A DNA stretch of 64,000 nucleotides from Sphingobacterium sp. CZ-2 (GTDB taxonomy: Bacteria; Bacteroidota; Bacteroidia; Sphingobacteriales; Sphingobacteriaceae). The notes under the pieces are model-generated. The model was not told the origin of the DNA and did not search any database. It saw only the letters and a list, made by a program, of their open reading frames with translations. The stretch spans positions 1,426,001-1,490,000 of the forward strand of contig NZ_CP038159.1 in assembly GCF_004526235.1 (NCBI RefSeq), given 5' to 3'. The number at the start of each line of letters is the position of its first letter. Position 1 is the first letter of the stretch. This document shows, in pieces, positions 15,922-24,496 of this stretch. The translations under genes and the position numbers were made by a program.

Positions 15922-17818
15922 AAGCCCTTACATTCTTTCCTTCCATCCAGTTCATAAAGGCTTTGTTCACCACCTTATTTCCTCCTGGAGTCGGATAATT
16001 ACCGGAGAAGTACCAATCCCCTTTATGGTTCGGACATGCTTCATGTAAATTCTCCAATGTTTGGAAGATCACTTCAACCTCTGCTTTTAGGCTATGTGGT
16101 TTAATAATCCTAGCAATCTCTTGAGATATCTCCTCATCGGTGAATGGTTCATAGATCGCTTTCACATAATTCTGCACCTTTTCTCTTGGAAGCGTCGTCG
16201 ATGCCAGACATTTCTGGTAAACCTCCTCAATAATATGTGCCAATCCTTTTTTACGCAATAGGGAGATCGCAGCTTCAAAAGCAACAAACTCACCCATGCG
16301 GGACATATCAATACCATAACAGTCCGGGTAACGGATCTGAGGGGCTGAAGAAACGATTACGATCTTCTTAGGATGCAAACGATCCAAGATGGTTAAAATA
16401 CTTTGTTTTAAGGTCGTTCCCCGTACGATGGAGTCATCGATGGCAACAATGGTATCTTCATGGTCACGAACGATACCATATGTGGTATCATAGACATGTT
16501 GAACCATATCCTGGCGATCTGCATCTTGCGTGATGAACGTACGTAATTTAGCATCTTTCACGTTCAATTTCTCGAAGCGTGGTTTCATGCTCAATACCTC
16601 TTCCATTTCCTCGTCGGTGATCTTATCGTCTCTATTTAAAAGGATATCCTTTTGGCAATTTCTCACATAGGCATTGATACCATCCATCATCCCATAATAA
16701 GACACTTCAGCCGTATTTGGAATGAAAGAGAATACCGTATTCTTGATATCGTTGTCGATGGACTTCAACACCTGCGGACAAAGCAAACGTCCTAAGGATT
16801 TACGTTCCTGATAGATATCCGCATCCGAACCTCTCGAGAAATAGATACGCTCGAAAGAACAGGATTTCTGTTCAACGGGCTCACGGAACATTTCTTCTGA
16901 AACCGTTCCATCTTTTTTCGCGATCAAGGCATGACCTGGTTTGATCTCTTTCACGGCATTCAATGGAATATTGAAGGCTGTTTGAATCACCGGTCTTTCC
17001 GATGCTACCACAAGAACTTCATCGTCCTGGTAATAGAATGCCGGACGGATCCCCGCTGGGTCACGCATCACGAATGCATCCCCATGTCCAAAGATCCCAG
17101 CAATGGTATAACCACCATCCCAGGTTTTGGCTGAACGGGTCAATATATTGGAAACATCAATGTTTTTGGCAATCTGCGCAGAAATCTCAATGTTCGACAG
17201 GCCATCTTTTTTGAACTTATCGAACAATTGTTGGTTTTCTTCGTCCAGGAAGTGTCCGATTTTTTCCAATACCGTAACGGTATCGGCTTGTTCCTTTGGA
17301 TGCTGGCCCAGGTCGTAAAGCTGTTGTAAAAGCTCATCAACATTGGTCATATTGAAGTTACCAGCAACTACCAAGTTTCTGGACATCCAGTTGTTCTGAC
17401 GAAGGAATGGGTGACAGCTTTCGATGCTGTTTTTACCATGGGTTCCATAACGTAAGTGACCAAGTAAAACCTCGCCCGTAAAACTTACGTTCTCTTTTAA
17501 CCATTGAGTGTCTTTCGACTCCTCTGGATAAGCCTTTTGTACAGCTGCAAATTTCTTCTGAACATATTCAAAGATCTCAGCTACTGCAGATGAACCCATC
17601 GCTCGGTATCTGGAAATATAACGGTTGCCGGGAGGCACGTCGAATTTAATCGTCGCGATCCCTGCCCCATCCTGACCACGGTTGTGCTGCTTTTCCATAA
17701 GCAGGTACAACTTGTTGATCCCGTAGTAGGGCGTACCATATTTTTCTTGATAATAAGATAGGGGTTTTAACAGTCGGATAAATGCGATCCCGCACTCGTG
17801 TTTTATAGCGTCACTCAT
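15908..17818 (-). CDS. purF: Amidophosphoribosyltransferase-type class II glutamine amidotransferase (long form)
   Basis: 636 residues, longer than the about 500 of E. coli PurF. The N-terminus MSDAIKHECGIAFI suggests processing before Cys9 to expose the catalytic N-terminal nucleophile. The glutaminase domain has HNRGQDGAGIA and LLGHLRYGTHGKNS; the phosphoribosyltransferase part has the PRPP motif VAIDDSIVRGTTLKQS at about 455-470 and RIYFSRGSD. PurF makes 5-phosphoribosylamine from PRPP and glutamine. Bacteroidota often carry a normal PurF plus this long form; which one is the main enzyme is not decided here. The final codons (AYFSS) lie in a dispersed micro-repeat. Confidence 0.85.
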   Translation of the reverse strand: MSDAIKHECGIAFIRLLKPLSYYQEKYGTPYYGINKLYLLMEKQHNRGQDGAGIATIKFDVPPGNRYISRYRAMGSSAVAEIFEYVQKKFAAVQKAYPEESKDTQWLKENVSFTGEVLLGHLRYGTHGKNSIESCHPFLRQNNWMSRNLVVAGNFNMTNVDELLQQLYDLGQHPKEQADTVTVLEKIGHFLDEENQQLFDKFKKDGLSNIEISAQIAKNIDVSNILTRSAKTWDGGYTIAGIFGHGDAFVMRDPAGIRPAFYYQDDEVLVVASERPVIQTAFNIPLNAVKEIKPGHALIAKKDGTVSEEMFREPVEQKSCSFERIYFSRGSDADIYQERKSLGRLLCPQVLKSIDNDIKNTVFSFIPNTAEVSYYGMMDGINAYVRNCQKDILLNRDDKITDEEMEEVLSMKPRFEKLNVKDAKLRTFITQDADRQDMVQHVYDTTYGIVRDHEDTIVAIDDSIVRGTTLKQSILTILDRLHPKKIVIVSSAPQIRYPDCYGIDMSRMGEFVAFEAAISLLRKKGLAHIIEEVYQKCLASTTLPREKVQNYVKAIYEPFTDEEISQEIARIIKPHSLKAEVEVIFQTLENLHEACPNHKGDWYFSGNYPTPGGNKVVNKAFMNWMEGKNVRAYFSS

Positions 17819-17921
17819 AGCTTGAATTGATGCTGCAAAGGTACGGATTTTTGAAAAAATCTCCTATACATAAAGGGGTAAAAAATGTCGTGAAAAATCT
17901 GCTTTTTACAAATAGATTATA

Positions 17922-18446
17922 TTAGTCTTCAAAAGCTGTTTTTTCGCGTTTTAAGGCATTGTATTCCACAAATCTCTCCCTACGGGACTGTAATTCCATT
18001 TTCTCCAATCGCTGCCAGGTCATGTAACTGTTCACATAACTCCCTCCGGACAAAATAGGTTCAACTGATTTCAGATAAAGGATATCGCCTTCGAAATCTA
18101 TTTTTCGCACCTGCAATTGTCCTTCCCAATTGGGGAAGGAAGAAGTCTGAATAGCATAGGTAACCGTCGCTGTATTATTATCAATCTGATAGGATCCGGC
18201 AAAAGCAATAAAACCTTTTACGCAGGAAAGCAATTCCTCTTCGTTCACAATGAAACGATCATTGGAACTGAACAGACCTCGTTCGGAACTGGAAATCTGG
18301 ACAGACATATGTCCATCTGGACCATAAATTAGGGATCCTTTCGGATTTTTGCCCATGGGAAAAGTGGAATCGAGACCATTCAATGGGACTTCTATATAGG
18401 AAAGTAGTGACCAAGTGCCAACTAACTCATTTTTCAATGTTGTCAT
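17922..18446 (-). CDS. Lipocalin-like domain protein
   Basis: 174 residues, no signal peptide. ELVGTWSLLSYIEV opens the chain with the G-x-W of the lipocalin-like beta-barrel, followed by GSLIYGPDGHMSVQISSSER, as in the Lipocalin_5 family. SYQIDNNTATVTYAIQTSSFP continues the barrel strands. Members are found as stand-alone proteins of unknown ligand; some act in polyketide-related pathways. No co-transcribed neighbour; its 5' end faces the YchJ-like gene 107 bases away. Confidence 0.75.
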   Translation of the reverse strand: MTTLKNELVGTWSLLSYIEVPLNGLDSTFPMGKNPKGSLIYGPDGHMSVQISSSERGLFSSNDRFIVNEEELLSCVKGFIAFAGSYQIDNNTATVTYAIQTSSFPNWEGQLQVRKIDFEGDILYLKSVEPILSGGSYVNSYMTWQRLEKMELQSRRERFVEYNALKREKTAFED

Positions 18447-18552
18447 TTAGGGTATTATTGTTTATGTGAATAACGGTGAAAATTCATTAATAGTTTGTAA
18501 CATTCTTTATATACAAATTTTCGATAGCAAAATTTCCTTTTTATCTTCGCTG

Positions 18553-18936
18553 ATGATGAGCGAAAATTGTTTTTGTGGGTCTGCCCTACCTTATGGGCAA
18601 TGTTGTGAATTGGTGCACTCGAATCTTAAGAATGCCGAAACATGCGAGCAATTGATGCGTGCTCGGTATACAGCATTTGTGTTACAAAAGATAGATTTTA
18701 TCTATGAAACTTTCCATCCCCAGACCCGAAGGTTTCAGAACAAAAAAGAAATTGAACAATGGAGTCGCGAATCTAATTGGCAGGAACTTAACATCCTGAA
18801 AACCACCCCATCAACAGTTGAATTCAAAGCCATTTATTTGGATAGGAATATGGTTTTGCAGGAGCATCACGAGAAATCCAATTTCAAAAAACTGCAAGGA
18901 ATATGGTATTATGTAGATGGAAAGCTCCTTGCTTAA
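18553..18936 (+). CDS. YchJ-like (UPF0225) protein with SEC-C-type zinc motif
   Basis: 127 residues from the MMSENC start. N-terminal CFCGSALPYGQCC matches the SEC-C zinc-binding motif (C-x-C ... C-C), followed by the NTF2-like middle domain with MRARYTAFVLQKIDFIYETFH, typical of the YchJ family. A longer reading upstream to 18466 starts with an implausible AT-rich extension. TATCTTCG at 18542-18549 resembles a -7 element, so the message may be nearly leaderless. Function of the family is not known; a role near nucleic acids or protein quality control has been suggested only by the SEC-C motif. Confidence 0.82.
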   Translation: MMSENCFCGSALPYGQCCELVHSNLKNAETCEQLMRARYTAFVLQKIDFIYETFHPQTRRFQNKKEIEQWSRESNWQELNILKTTPSTVEFKAIYLDRNMVLQEHHEKSNFKKLQGIWYYVDGKLLA

Positions 18937-19009
18937 GAAAAAAGTTTTTTAAGCCTATCTACTATTTATTGAAATTTAGTAAATTAGGTTATAAACAACA
19001 AAATCGATT

Positions 19010-19345
19010 ATGGGAAAGTTTGTAATCTCTACTAGGAAAAACGGAGAATTTCAATTCAACCTAAAGGCTTCCAACGGCCAGGTTATTTTAAGTAGCGAAG
19101 GCTACACCACCAAAGCAGCTTGTGAAAATGGCATTGCATCAGTAAAGAAGAATGCTGCAGATGAAAGTAAGTTCGACAAATTGACAGCGAAGAACGGTAA
19201 GTTCTATTTCAATCTGAAAGCTGGAAATGGTCAGATCATCGGTACAAGTGAAATGTACGAAAGTGAAGCAGGTCGCTCAAACGGTATTAAATCTGTTATG
19301 GAGAATGCTCCAGATGGGCCTGTAGATGATACAACAACTCATTAA
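19010..19345 (+). CDS. YegP-family protein (two DUF1508 repeats)
   Basis: 111 residues made of two tandem copies of a short beta-alpha repeat: GKFVISTRKNGEFQFNLKAS and DKLTAKNGKFYFNLKAGNGQ, each followed by SEGYTTKAACENGI / SEMYESEAGRSNGI. That is the classic DUF1508 duplication. Soluble, cytoplasmic, function not established. Probably monocistronic, with a terminator 35 bases past its stop. Confidence 0.92.
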   Translation: MGKFVISTRKNGEFQFNLKASNGQVILSSEGYTTKAACENGIASVKKNAADESKFDKLTAKNGKFYFNLKAGNGQIIGTSEMYESEAGRSNGIKSVMENAPDGPVDDTTTH

Positions 19346-19380
19346 TACAAAGAGCCGCCCTGAGGCAGCTCCTGTATAAT

Positions 19381-19418
19381 CAAAAGGTTCTGATGTGAGA
19401 TCAGGACCTTTTGTTTTT
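19381..19418 (+). terminator. Terminator after the YegP-like gene
   Basis: Stem AAAAGGTTCTGAT with ATCAGGACCTTTT around GTGAG, followed by GTTTTT. Confidence 0.85.
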
Positions 19419-19435
19419 ATATTCATTTGGTCTGA

Positions 19436-21439
19436 TTACCAAATAACAATCCTTTTATCTTTAGGAACATAAAGCTTATCGCCTTCTTTGGTTCCAAATG
19501 CCTTATGGAATGCGTCCAAGTTGATGGTTGGTCCAATCGCACGGTATTGCGCTGGCGAATGTGGATCTGTTTTCACTTGGTTCACCACAAATTCATCCGT
19601 GGTTTTCGCTCTCCAGATGGTTGCCCATGAAAGGAAGAAACGCTGATCTTGGGTATAACCATCGATCAGACCTGGGTTCCCTTTATCTTTTAGGTAAGCT
19701 TGCATAGCATCAAAAGCAACCGATGATCCACCAAGGTCACCGATATTCTCGCCCAAGGTAAATCTACCATTTACAAATACACCTGGTACCGGTTCATAAG
19801 ACTCGAACTGTGCAACCAAGGCATCTGCTGCTTTTTCAAATTTAGCACGGTCTTCATTGGTCCACCAGTTGCTCAGGTTTCCATTACCATCATATTGCGA
19901 ACCTGAATCATCAAAACCATGGGATAATTCGTGACCTATTACGGCACCAATTCCGCCAAAGTTTACTGCAGGATCTGCTTTGTAATCATAGAAAGGCGGC
20001 TGAAGGATAGCTGCCGGGAATACAATCTCGTTGAACATTGGATTGTAGTACGCATTTACCGTTTGAGGTGTCATACCCCACTCCGACTTATCCACTGGCT
20101 TTCCTTGTTTCGCCAAGTTCTCCTTAAATGACCATAATTTCGCATTATTTACATTCTCTACCAACGAAGTACCGATCGTTAAAGAAGAATAATCTTTCCA
20201 CTTGTCCGGGTAACCGATCTTCACATTGAATTTTGACAATTTCTCCAATGCTTTTTCTTTCGTAGTTGGCGACATCCAAGCCAAGTTCTTGATATGTAGA
20301 TCAAATGATTTGATCAGGTATTGAACCAATTCCTCACAGGCCTGTTTCGCTTCTGCCGGGAAATTATCCTTCACATAGATTTTTCCCAAAAGCTCACCCA
20401 CTGTACCATTCACAAACTCCAATCCGCGCATATCCAAGGCACGTTGTTCTTGCTGACCTTTTAAGGTACGACCATAGAAATTAAAGGAAAGTTCATCCAG
20501 TTCTTTGGTCAGGTAGCCTGTAGCATCATCCATTACATGGAATTTCAGATATTCCTTGATCACCGGTAGGTTTTCCTGATTGACGATCTTATCCAGATTC
20601 TGGTAATATTTAATTTCGCCAATGATCACCGTGTCAGCTTGGAAACCTAAGGTTTTCACATATTTCGCTACATCGATGTTCTTCACCATTTTGCCTAGAT
20701 CCTTCACCGCAACTGGGTTATATCGTTTCTGTGCATCTCTGGATTCTTCTACCGTTTTTAGGTTAGCAGCGATCAACTTTTCGAACTCGATTACTTTAGG
20801 ACCTTTCAGATCTCTAGTTCTTGGGTCGATCTTGTTGTATAGGGTATTGATGTATTGATTATAGTTACCCAACGTTTCGGTGTTTTTCTCATCTACCTTT
20901 TGGTAATAGTTACGCCCAAGGCCTAAACCTCCACCACCAAGATAAACAGCATTCATTTTACTGTTTTTCATGTGCGCATAAACATATGCCCCAAAGAATG
21001 GGTTTCCGCCGGTAGCACCATATTTCACGAAGTAATTATACAGGTCGTTCAGGTTGTTCACCTTATCGATATCCGCTAATTGTTGGCGGATTGGCTCGTA
21101 TCCTAATTTATTTCTGGTTTCGAAATCCACATAGGAACGGTAAAGGTCAGCGATTTTCTGTCCATCCGAACCTTTCTCGAACTTCTGGTCCAGAGATTCC
21201 TTTAGGATCTTTAAAGACGCCTTATCCGTATTTTCTCTAAGCTCGTCGAAAGAACCCCAACGCGCTTTATCGGAAGGGATCTGAACCGTTTTCATCCAAT
21301 TACCATTTACGTAATTGTACAGATCATCTTGTGGGCGGACAGTTTTGTCCATGTACGACGGATTGATCGCTTGATGTTGCTGTGCATAGGAGAATCCTGT
21401 GCTGGCCATCAAAGCCGCCATAAATACATATTGTTTCAT
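19436..21439 (-). CDS. pepO: M13-family zinc metallopeptidase (PepO/neprilysin-like), exported
   Basis: 667 residues with a signal peptide (MKQYVFMAALMASTGFSYAQ). Zinc site HELSH in VIGHELSHGFDDSGSQYD (about 502-506), third ligand and accessory Asp in GENIGDLGGSS (about 562-572), substrate-binding NAYYNP (about 455) and C-terminal terminal block RVxP-like TDPHSPAQYRAIGPTIN are all present. The length matches the family. Cleaves peptides in the periplasm or on the cell surface. Its end near KDKRIVIW (residues 660-667) replaces the usual CRVW motif. Monocistronic. Confidence 0.95.
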   Translation of the reverse strand: MKQYVFMAALMASTGFSYAQQHQAINPSYMDKTVRPQDDLYNYVNGNWMKTVQIPSDKARWGSFDELRENTDKASLKILKESLDQKFEKGSDGQKIADLYRSYVDFETRNKLGYEPIRQQLADIDKVNNLNDLYNYFVKYGATGGNPFFGAYVYAHMKNSKMNAVYLGGGGLGLGRNYYQKVDEKNTETLGNYNQYINTLYNKIDPRTRDLKGPKVIEFEKLIAANLKTVEESRDAQKRYNPVAVKDLGKMVKNIDVAKYVKTLGFQADTVIIGEIKYYQNLDKIVNQENLPVIKEYLKFHVMDDATGYLTKELDELSFNFYGRTLKGQQEQRALDMRGLEFVNGTVGELLGKIYVKDNFPAEAKQACEELVQYLIKSFDLHIKNLAWMSPTTKEKALEKLSKFNVKIGYPDKWKDYSSLTIGTSLVENVNNAKLWSFKENLAKQGKPVDKSEWGMTPQTVNAYYNPMFNEIVFPAAILQPPFYDYKADPAVNFGGIGAVIGHELSHGFDDSGSQYDGNGNLSNWWTNEDRAKFEKAADALVAQFESYEPVPGVFVNGRFTLGENIGDLGGSSVAFDAMQAYLKDKGNPGLIDGYTQDQRFFLSWATIWRAKTTDEFVVNQVKTDPHSPAQYRAIGPTINLDAFHKAFGTKEGDKLYVPKDKRIVIW

Positions 21440-21527
21440 AATTAAACCTTTTGTTTTATAGTAATAGAACGAAGAACGTTCTTATTACAAACATAAGAAT
21501 TCTAACCCAAAATGGTTAATTTGCGCT

Positions 21528-22091
21528 ATGTATTTAGAAATCGACGGTAAAGGCTATGAATTGGTCAGTTCAACGGAGGAAGGGATCATCCTGGATCTGA
21601 AGAACCCTGCCTTACCAACAATCTATGCACATCCCCTGATCTCCATGGAAGAGGTTAAAACCTATATCCGGCAGCAATCTTTCAGGTTCCCAGCGAATGA
21701 AAAAAGTGGTATCGCCCTGGAATTCATGCACATGGAACTTTTTGATAAAAAAACAGCTGTAAAAATCACCCGAGGAAACAAGTTCGACTGTTTTGAAAAG
21801 GGTGATATGGTTTATTGCCAGATCAAAAAGAATGAAATCATAAACGAAGAAAAACTCCAGGAGAAAATAGCCGGAAAAATATTTGAACAGTTTATATTGA
21901 ACAGGGTCTCCCACTGGGAAGAGGAACTTGGCTTTTTGATTTCACAGATCTCTTTCAGAAAGTTAAAAAGCAGTCCGTATGTAGTTGATAAAACTGAAAA
22001 AAGCATTACGTTCAATAAGAAGAATATTACATTGACCAAGCAGATGAATGATTCCCATGTGTTCAAGAGCATGAATGAAATGTTGAAATAA
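21528..22091 (+). CDS. Hypothetical protein
   Basis: 187 residues of soluble character with no signal or membrane segment. Visible features: an N-terminal MYLEIDGKGYELVSSTEEGI beta hairpin, a middle segment rich in Lys and Glu (QIKKNEIINEEKLQEKIAGKI) that is probably helical, and a basic C-terminal region (TEKSITFNKKNITLTK). No family recognised; it may be a metal-independent peptidase-like or DUF45-related fold in view of the short C-terminal stretch, but this is only a guess and no HExxH is present. Start 88 bases from the divergent metallopeptidase gene. Confidence 0.6.
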   Translation: MYLEIDGKGYELVSSTEEGIILDLKNPALPTIYAHPLISMEEVKTYIRQQSFRFPANEKSGIALEFMHMELFDKKTAVKITRGNKFDCFEKGDMVYCQIKKNEIINEEKLQEKIAGKIFEQFILNRVSHWEEELGFLISQISFRKLKSSPYVVDKTEKSITFNKKNITLTKQMNDSHVFKSMNEMLK

Positions 22092-22128
22092 AAAATGCCC
22101 TGAAGGATTAACTCCTCAGGGCATTTTT
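22092..22128. terminator. Bidirectional terminator
   Basis: ATGCCCTGA at 22095-22103 pairs with TCAGGGCAT at 22115-22123; A and T runs on both sides serve the convergent hypothetical and S1/P1 nuclease genes. Confidence 0.88.
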
Positions 22129-22148
22129 CTTTAAGGTTTGTTACGCTT

Positions 22149-22940
22149 TTAACCAAAGATACTGTTCAGTTCCTTGGCCAAACGCAAGCCAGCTTTCAAT
22201 AAACACTCTTCCATTGGACTCTTGAACTTAAAGATATAGTCATAGGAAAGTTTGTTGTTTTTTGCTACATCATCATAGATGATATTCGCAAGCTTATGCG
22301 ATTCATATAGCCATTCCTCCAATGTGGAATTGGTGTATTGCTTATAGAAATATTTCTCATAGTCCAATACCCGAGCAAACTCGGTATAGGACCATTTTTC
22401 ATTGTCAACAAGGTCGCTGTCCCAAACGCGATGAATATTGCCCTCACGACCAAAAAAGGTAATGGAGATCCGATTTCCACCTAAATCTTCCGCCCGACTG
22501 ACATGCATCGGCTGGTGCGCATCGCCCAAGAGATGCACCAAAAAATAAAAAGCTTGCTGCCTTTGTTCCAAGGTCAACTCCTTATTGACCACCTGTTTTC
22601 TGACCCGGTTGTAGGCTTTGTACAGGTTCTCTTCTGGTGAATTCTGCAAGGCAACTAAAAACTGCTCGTAGGTCAGGTTTCCGGCTGTATTCAAAAAATG
22701 CCAAGATCCGGTACGATTGATCAGGGTATCCGGAGATGATTTGATGAAGTCTGCCCAATTGGACCAATAGGCCAGTTTTTGGTGACCAATCAATTTCTCT
22801 ATGTTTCGCTTAGCTTTGCGGTTGAGGTGTTTTTCGGCAATCTCTGCAATCACCCGGTGCCCGGTCATTCCCCAAGCCATCACATCCTGGCTGCTTGTCA
22901 GGATCATAAAAAACACTAGAATTCTACCTACTAGTTTCAT
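22149..22940 (-). CDS. S1/P1-family zinc nuclease, exported
   Basis: 263 residues. After a signal peptide ending near DVMAWG the mature chain begins WGMTGHRVIAEIAEKHL, where the N-terminal Trp and first His bind zinc in the S1/P1 class. Further zinc ligands lie in YWSNWADFIKS, WHFLNTAG, and FLVHLLGDAHQPMHVSRAEDLGGN. It is expected to degrade single-stranded nucleic acids and 3'-nucleotides in the periplasm, a phosphate/nucleoside scavenging role. Adjacent genes do not suggest an operon. Confidence 0.92.
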   Translation of the reverse strand: MKLVGRILVFFMILTSSQDVMAWGMTGHRVIAEIAEKHLNRKAKRNIEKLIGHQKLAYWSNWADFIKSSPDTLINRTGSWHFLNTAGNLTYEQFLVALQNSPEENLYKAYNRVRKQVVNKELTLEQRQQAFYFLVHLLGDAHQPMHVSRAEDLGGNRISITFFGREGNIHRVWDSDLVDNEKWSYTEFARVLDYEKYFYKQYTNSTLEEWLYESHKLANIIYDDVAKNNKLSYDYIFKFKSPMEECLLKAGLRLAKELNSIFG

Positions 22941-22964
22941 ATATACTGTTATTATTTATTGATA

Positions 22965-23474
22965 TTATTTAAAGAGTTCAAAACCATACTGCGCGGAAGA
23001 CCAAAAACTATCCAATGCCATGATCCTTGGTTTGAAAAAGGAAATCAGCTGTGGCCAATCTTCCTGTTTGAAAACACTAACACCCCTTATATCAATGAAT
23101 ATCCTGGACTTTGCTTTTCCGTACTCATCGTAATAATCAAAATCCCAGATCCATTCTTCTTGGAGTTCCTCTAAAAGCATTTGTTCATATTCCTTGAACT
23201 GCTCCCAAATCAATGCCCTGATGCCTTCGTCAGGATTAGCGATTTCAATAGCAATTGTCGCGTGTTTATTATCGGCGTCCATCCTGAAAAACAGGTGTTT
23301 GATACCGGTTTTATAGTTTACCCAAGTGACCTTCTCCCCATCTACATTAGGAACCACGGACATATATTGGCCGAAACTGGTCCAAAAGTTTTCTTTTATC
23401 TTCTTCGCTTCTTCTCTTGAGTACAAATCGTTAATTTTAGGCAAAGCTAGGAATCTCCCTAAACTTTTATCCAC
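22965..23474 (-). CDS. DUF4268 domain-containing protein
   Basis: 169 residues without signal peptide. EAKKIKENFWTSFGQYMSVV and KTGIKHLFFRMDADNKHATI, followed by IRALIWEQFKEYEQMLLEEL and WPQLISFFKPRIMALDSFWS, resemble the small DUF4268 domain found alone or at the C-terminus of restriction-related proteins. Here it stands alone. No function can be given. Start codon is only 29 bases from the divergent lipocalin gene. Confidence 0.7.
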   Translation of the reverse strand: MDKSLGRFLALPKINDLYSREEAKKIKENFWTSFGQYMSVVPNVDGEKVTWVNYKTGIKHLFFRMDADNKHATIAIEIANPDEGIRALIWEQFKEYEQMLLEELQEEWIWDFDYYDEYGKAKSRIFIDIRGVSVFKQEDWPQLISFFKPRIMALDSFWSSAQYGFELFK

Positions 23475-23503
23475 TTTAGGTTGTTTATTATTAAAAAATT
23501 ACA

Positions 23504-24073
23504 ATGAACAAGAAAAAATCACTTATCGCATTATCTGCCGTTGCATTAGGGTCTGTGCTATACAACTACCTGAAACCCATCCGCTCTAACGTGGAAGTTG
23601 TTCGCAATTTCGATATCAACAAATATTTAGGTTTATGGTATGAAATTGCCCGATTGGATTTCAAGCATGAAAAGAACTTAAGGAATGTAAGTGCGACCTA
23701 TGAATTCAATGAAGATGGCAGTATCAAGGTACTTAATCAAGGTATAGATATGCGTACCGGAGAATTAAAGCAAAGGACAGGAAAAGCGAAATTTATTGAC
23801 AGTGAGACGGAAGGTGCATTAAAGGTTTCCTTTTTCGGACCGTTCTATTCCGGGTATAACATCGTTCAATTAAATCCAAATTACGAGGATGTATTGATCT
23901 TTGGCGAAAATCTGGATTATATGTGGATTTTATCCCGCAGCAAGGAGCTTTCGGAAGATAGAAAGAAAATCTATTTGGATTATGCCCTAGCTTATGGCTA
24001 CCAGATCCAGAACCTCGTTTGGACCAATCAAGAAGATCTTGTGGATCAAACTAGCCAAATACTGGCTGAATAA
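23504..24073 (+). CDS. blc: Bacterial lipocalin Blc-like
   Basis: 189 residues. N-terminal signal/anchor KKSLIALSAVALGSVLYNYL without a lipobox Cys, then the lipocalin signature DINKYLGLWYEIARLDF with GxW (about residues 40-56), and the second structurally conserved block GYNIVQLNPNYEDVLIFG followed by WILSRSKELS. Family members store or carry lipids or fatty acids in the envelope. In E. coli the protein is an outer-membrane lipoprotein; here anchorage may differ as the lipobox is missing. Its last 23 bases overlap the end of a convergent gene. Confidence 0.9.
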   Translation: MNKKKSLIALSAVALGSVLYNYLKPIRSNVEVVRNFDINKYLGLWYEIARLDFKHEKNLRNVSATYEFNEDGSIKVLNQGIDMRTGELKQRTGKAKFIDSETEGALKVSFFGPFYSGYNIVQLNPNYEDVLIFGENLDYMWILSRSKELSEDRKKIYLDYALAYGYQIQNLVWTNQEDLVDQTSQILAE

Positions 24074-24359
24074 CGGAATAATTTAAGGTAGTATCCTGTG
24101 AGATCGCCTCGGCTATTTCTTGCAGGTCTGTAGCGGAAATGATGTTCTTCATGCCCGCATTGAATAGCTTACTTAGCTGAAGGGCCGCCTCAGGCTTTTC
24201 AGCTAGGCTGAGCAAAGAACTCCCCACATAGAAGTTCAATATGGATCCGGCATATTCGCCAAACAATTGAAAATCCAATCCCCTTCTTTCGGCACCTAAA
24301 TGCTTGATGAATTTTTCAAAATCATCCTGAATCATGTTTTTCTGGGTCGTTGTTAGCAT
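24051..24359 (-). CDS. Hypothetical small helical protein
   Basis: 102 residues, apparently all helical (MIQDDFEKFIKHLGAERRG, SILNFYVGSSLLSLAEKPEA, AALQLSKLFNAGMKNIISAT). No recognised family. The coding pattern is convincing, but the 3' end overlaps the lipocalin gene by 23 bases on the opposite strand. Upstream lies a terminator of the OmpA-family gene, so it needs its own promoter or readthrough. Confidence 0.55.
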   Translation of the reverse strand: MLTTTQKNMIQDDFEKFIKHLGAERRGLDFQLFGEYAGSILNFYVGSSLLSLAEKPEAALQLSKLFNAGMKNIISATDLQEIAEAISQDTTLNYSVIQPVFG

Positions 24360-24384
24360 GTCCCAAAAATAATTAAATAAAAAT

Positions 24385-24422
24385 AGGGATAGTAAAAAGA
24401 TTAGATAATCTTTACTATCCCC
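24385..24422 (-). terminator. Terminator of the DUF937-OmpA gene
   Basis: Reverse-strand stem GGGATAGTAAA-type (24385-24395 with 24412-24422) around AGATTA/TAATCT, followed by TATTTTTATTT. A second perfect hairpin GTTCTATG-CAAG-CATAGAAC at 24428-24447 sits between it and the gene's end. Confidence 0.75.
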
Positions 24423-24496
24423 GTTTTGTTCTATGCAAGCATAGAACGGTATGGTTGTATATAAGCGTTCTCTTGCTTAATTAATGTTGAGCAAAA

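Noticed and set aside
17819-17921. Riboswitch upstream of the purF-type gene
   Set aside because: The 5' leader on the reverse strand lies at 17819 onward and is too short and AT-rich; no purine or PRPP aptamer pattern could be seen.
24428-24447. Perfect short hairpin as a second terminator
   Set aside because: 8-bp stem with a 4-base loop but no T run after it on either strand; it may be a stabilising 3' hairpin.
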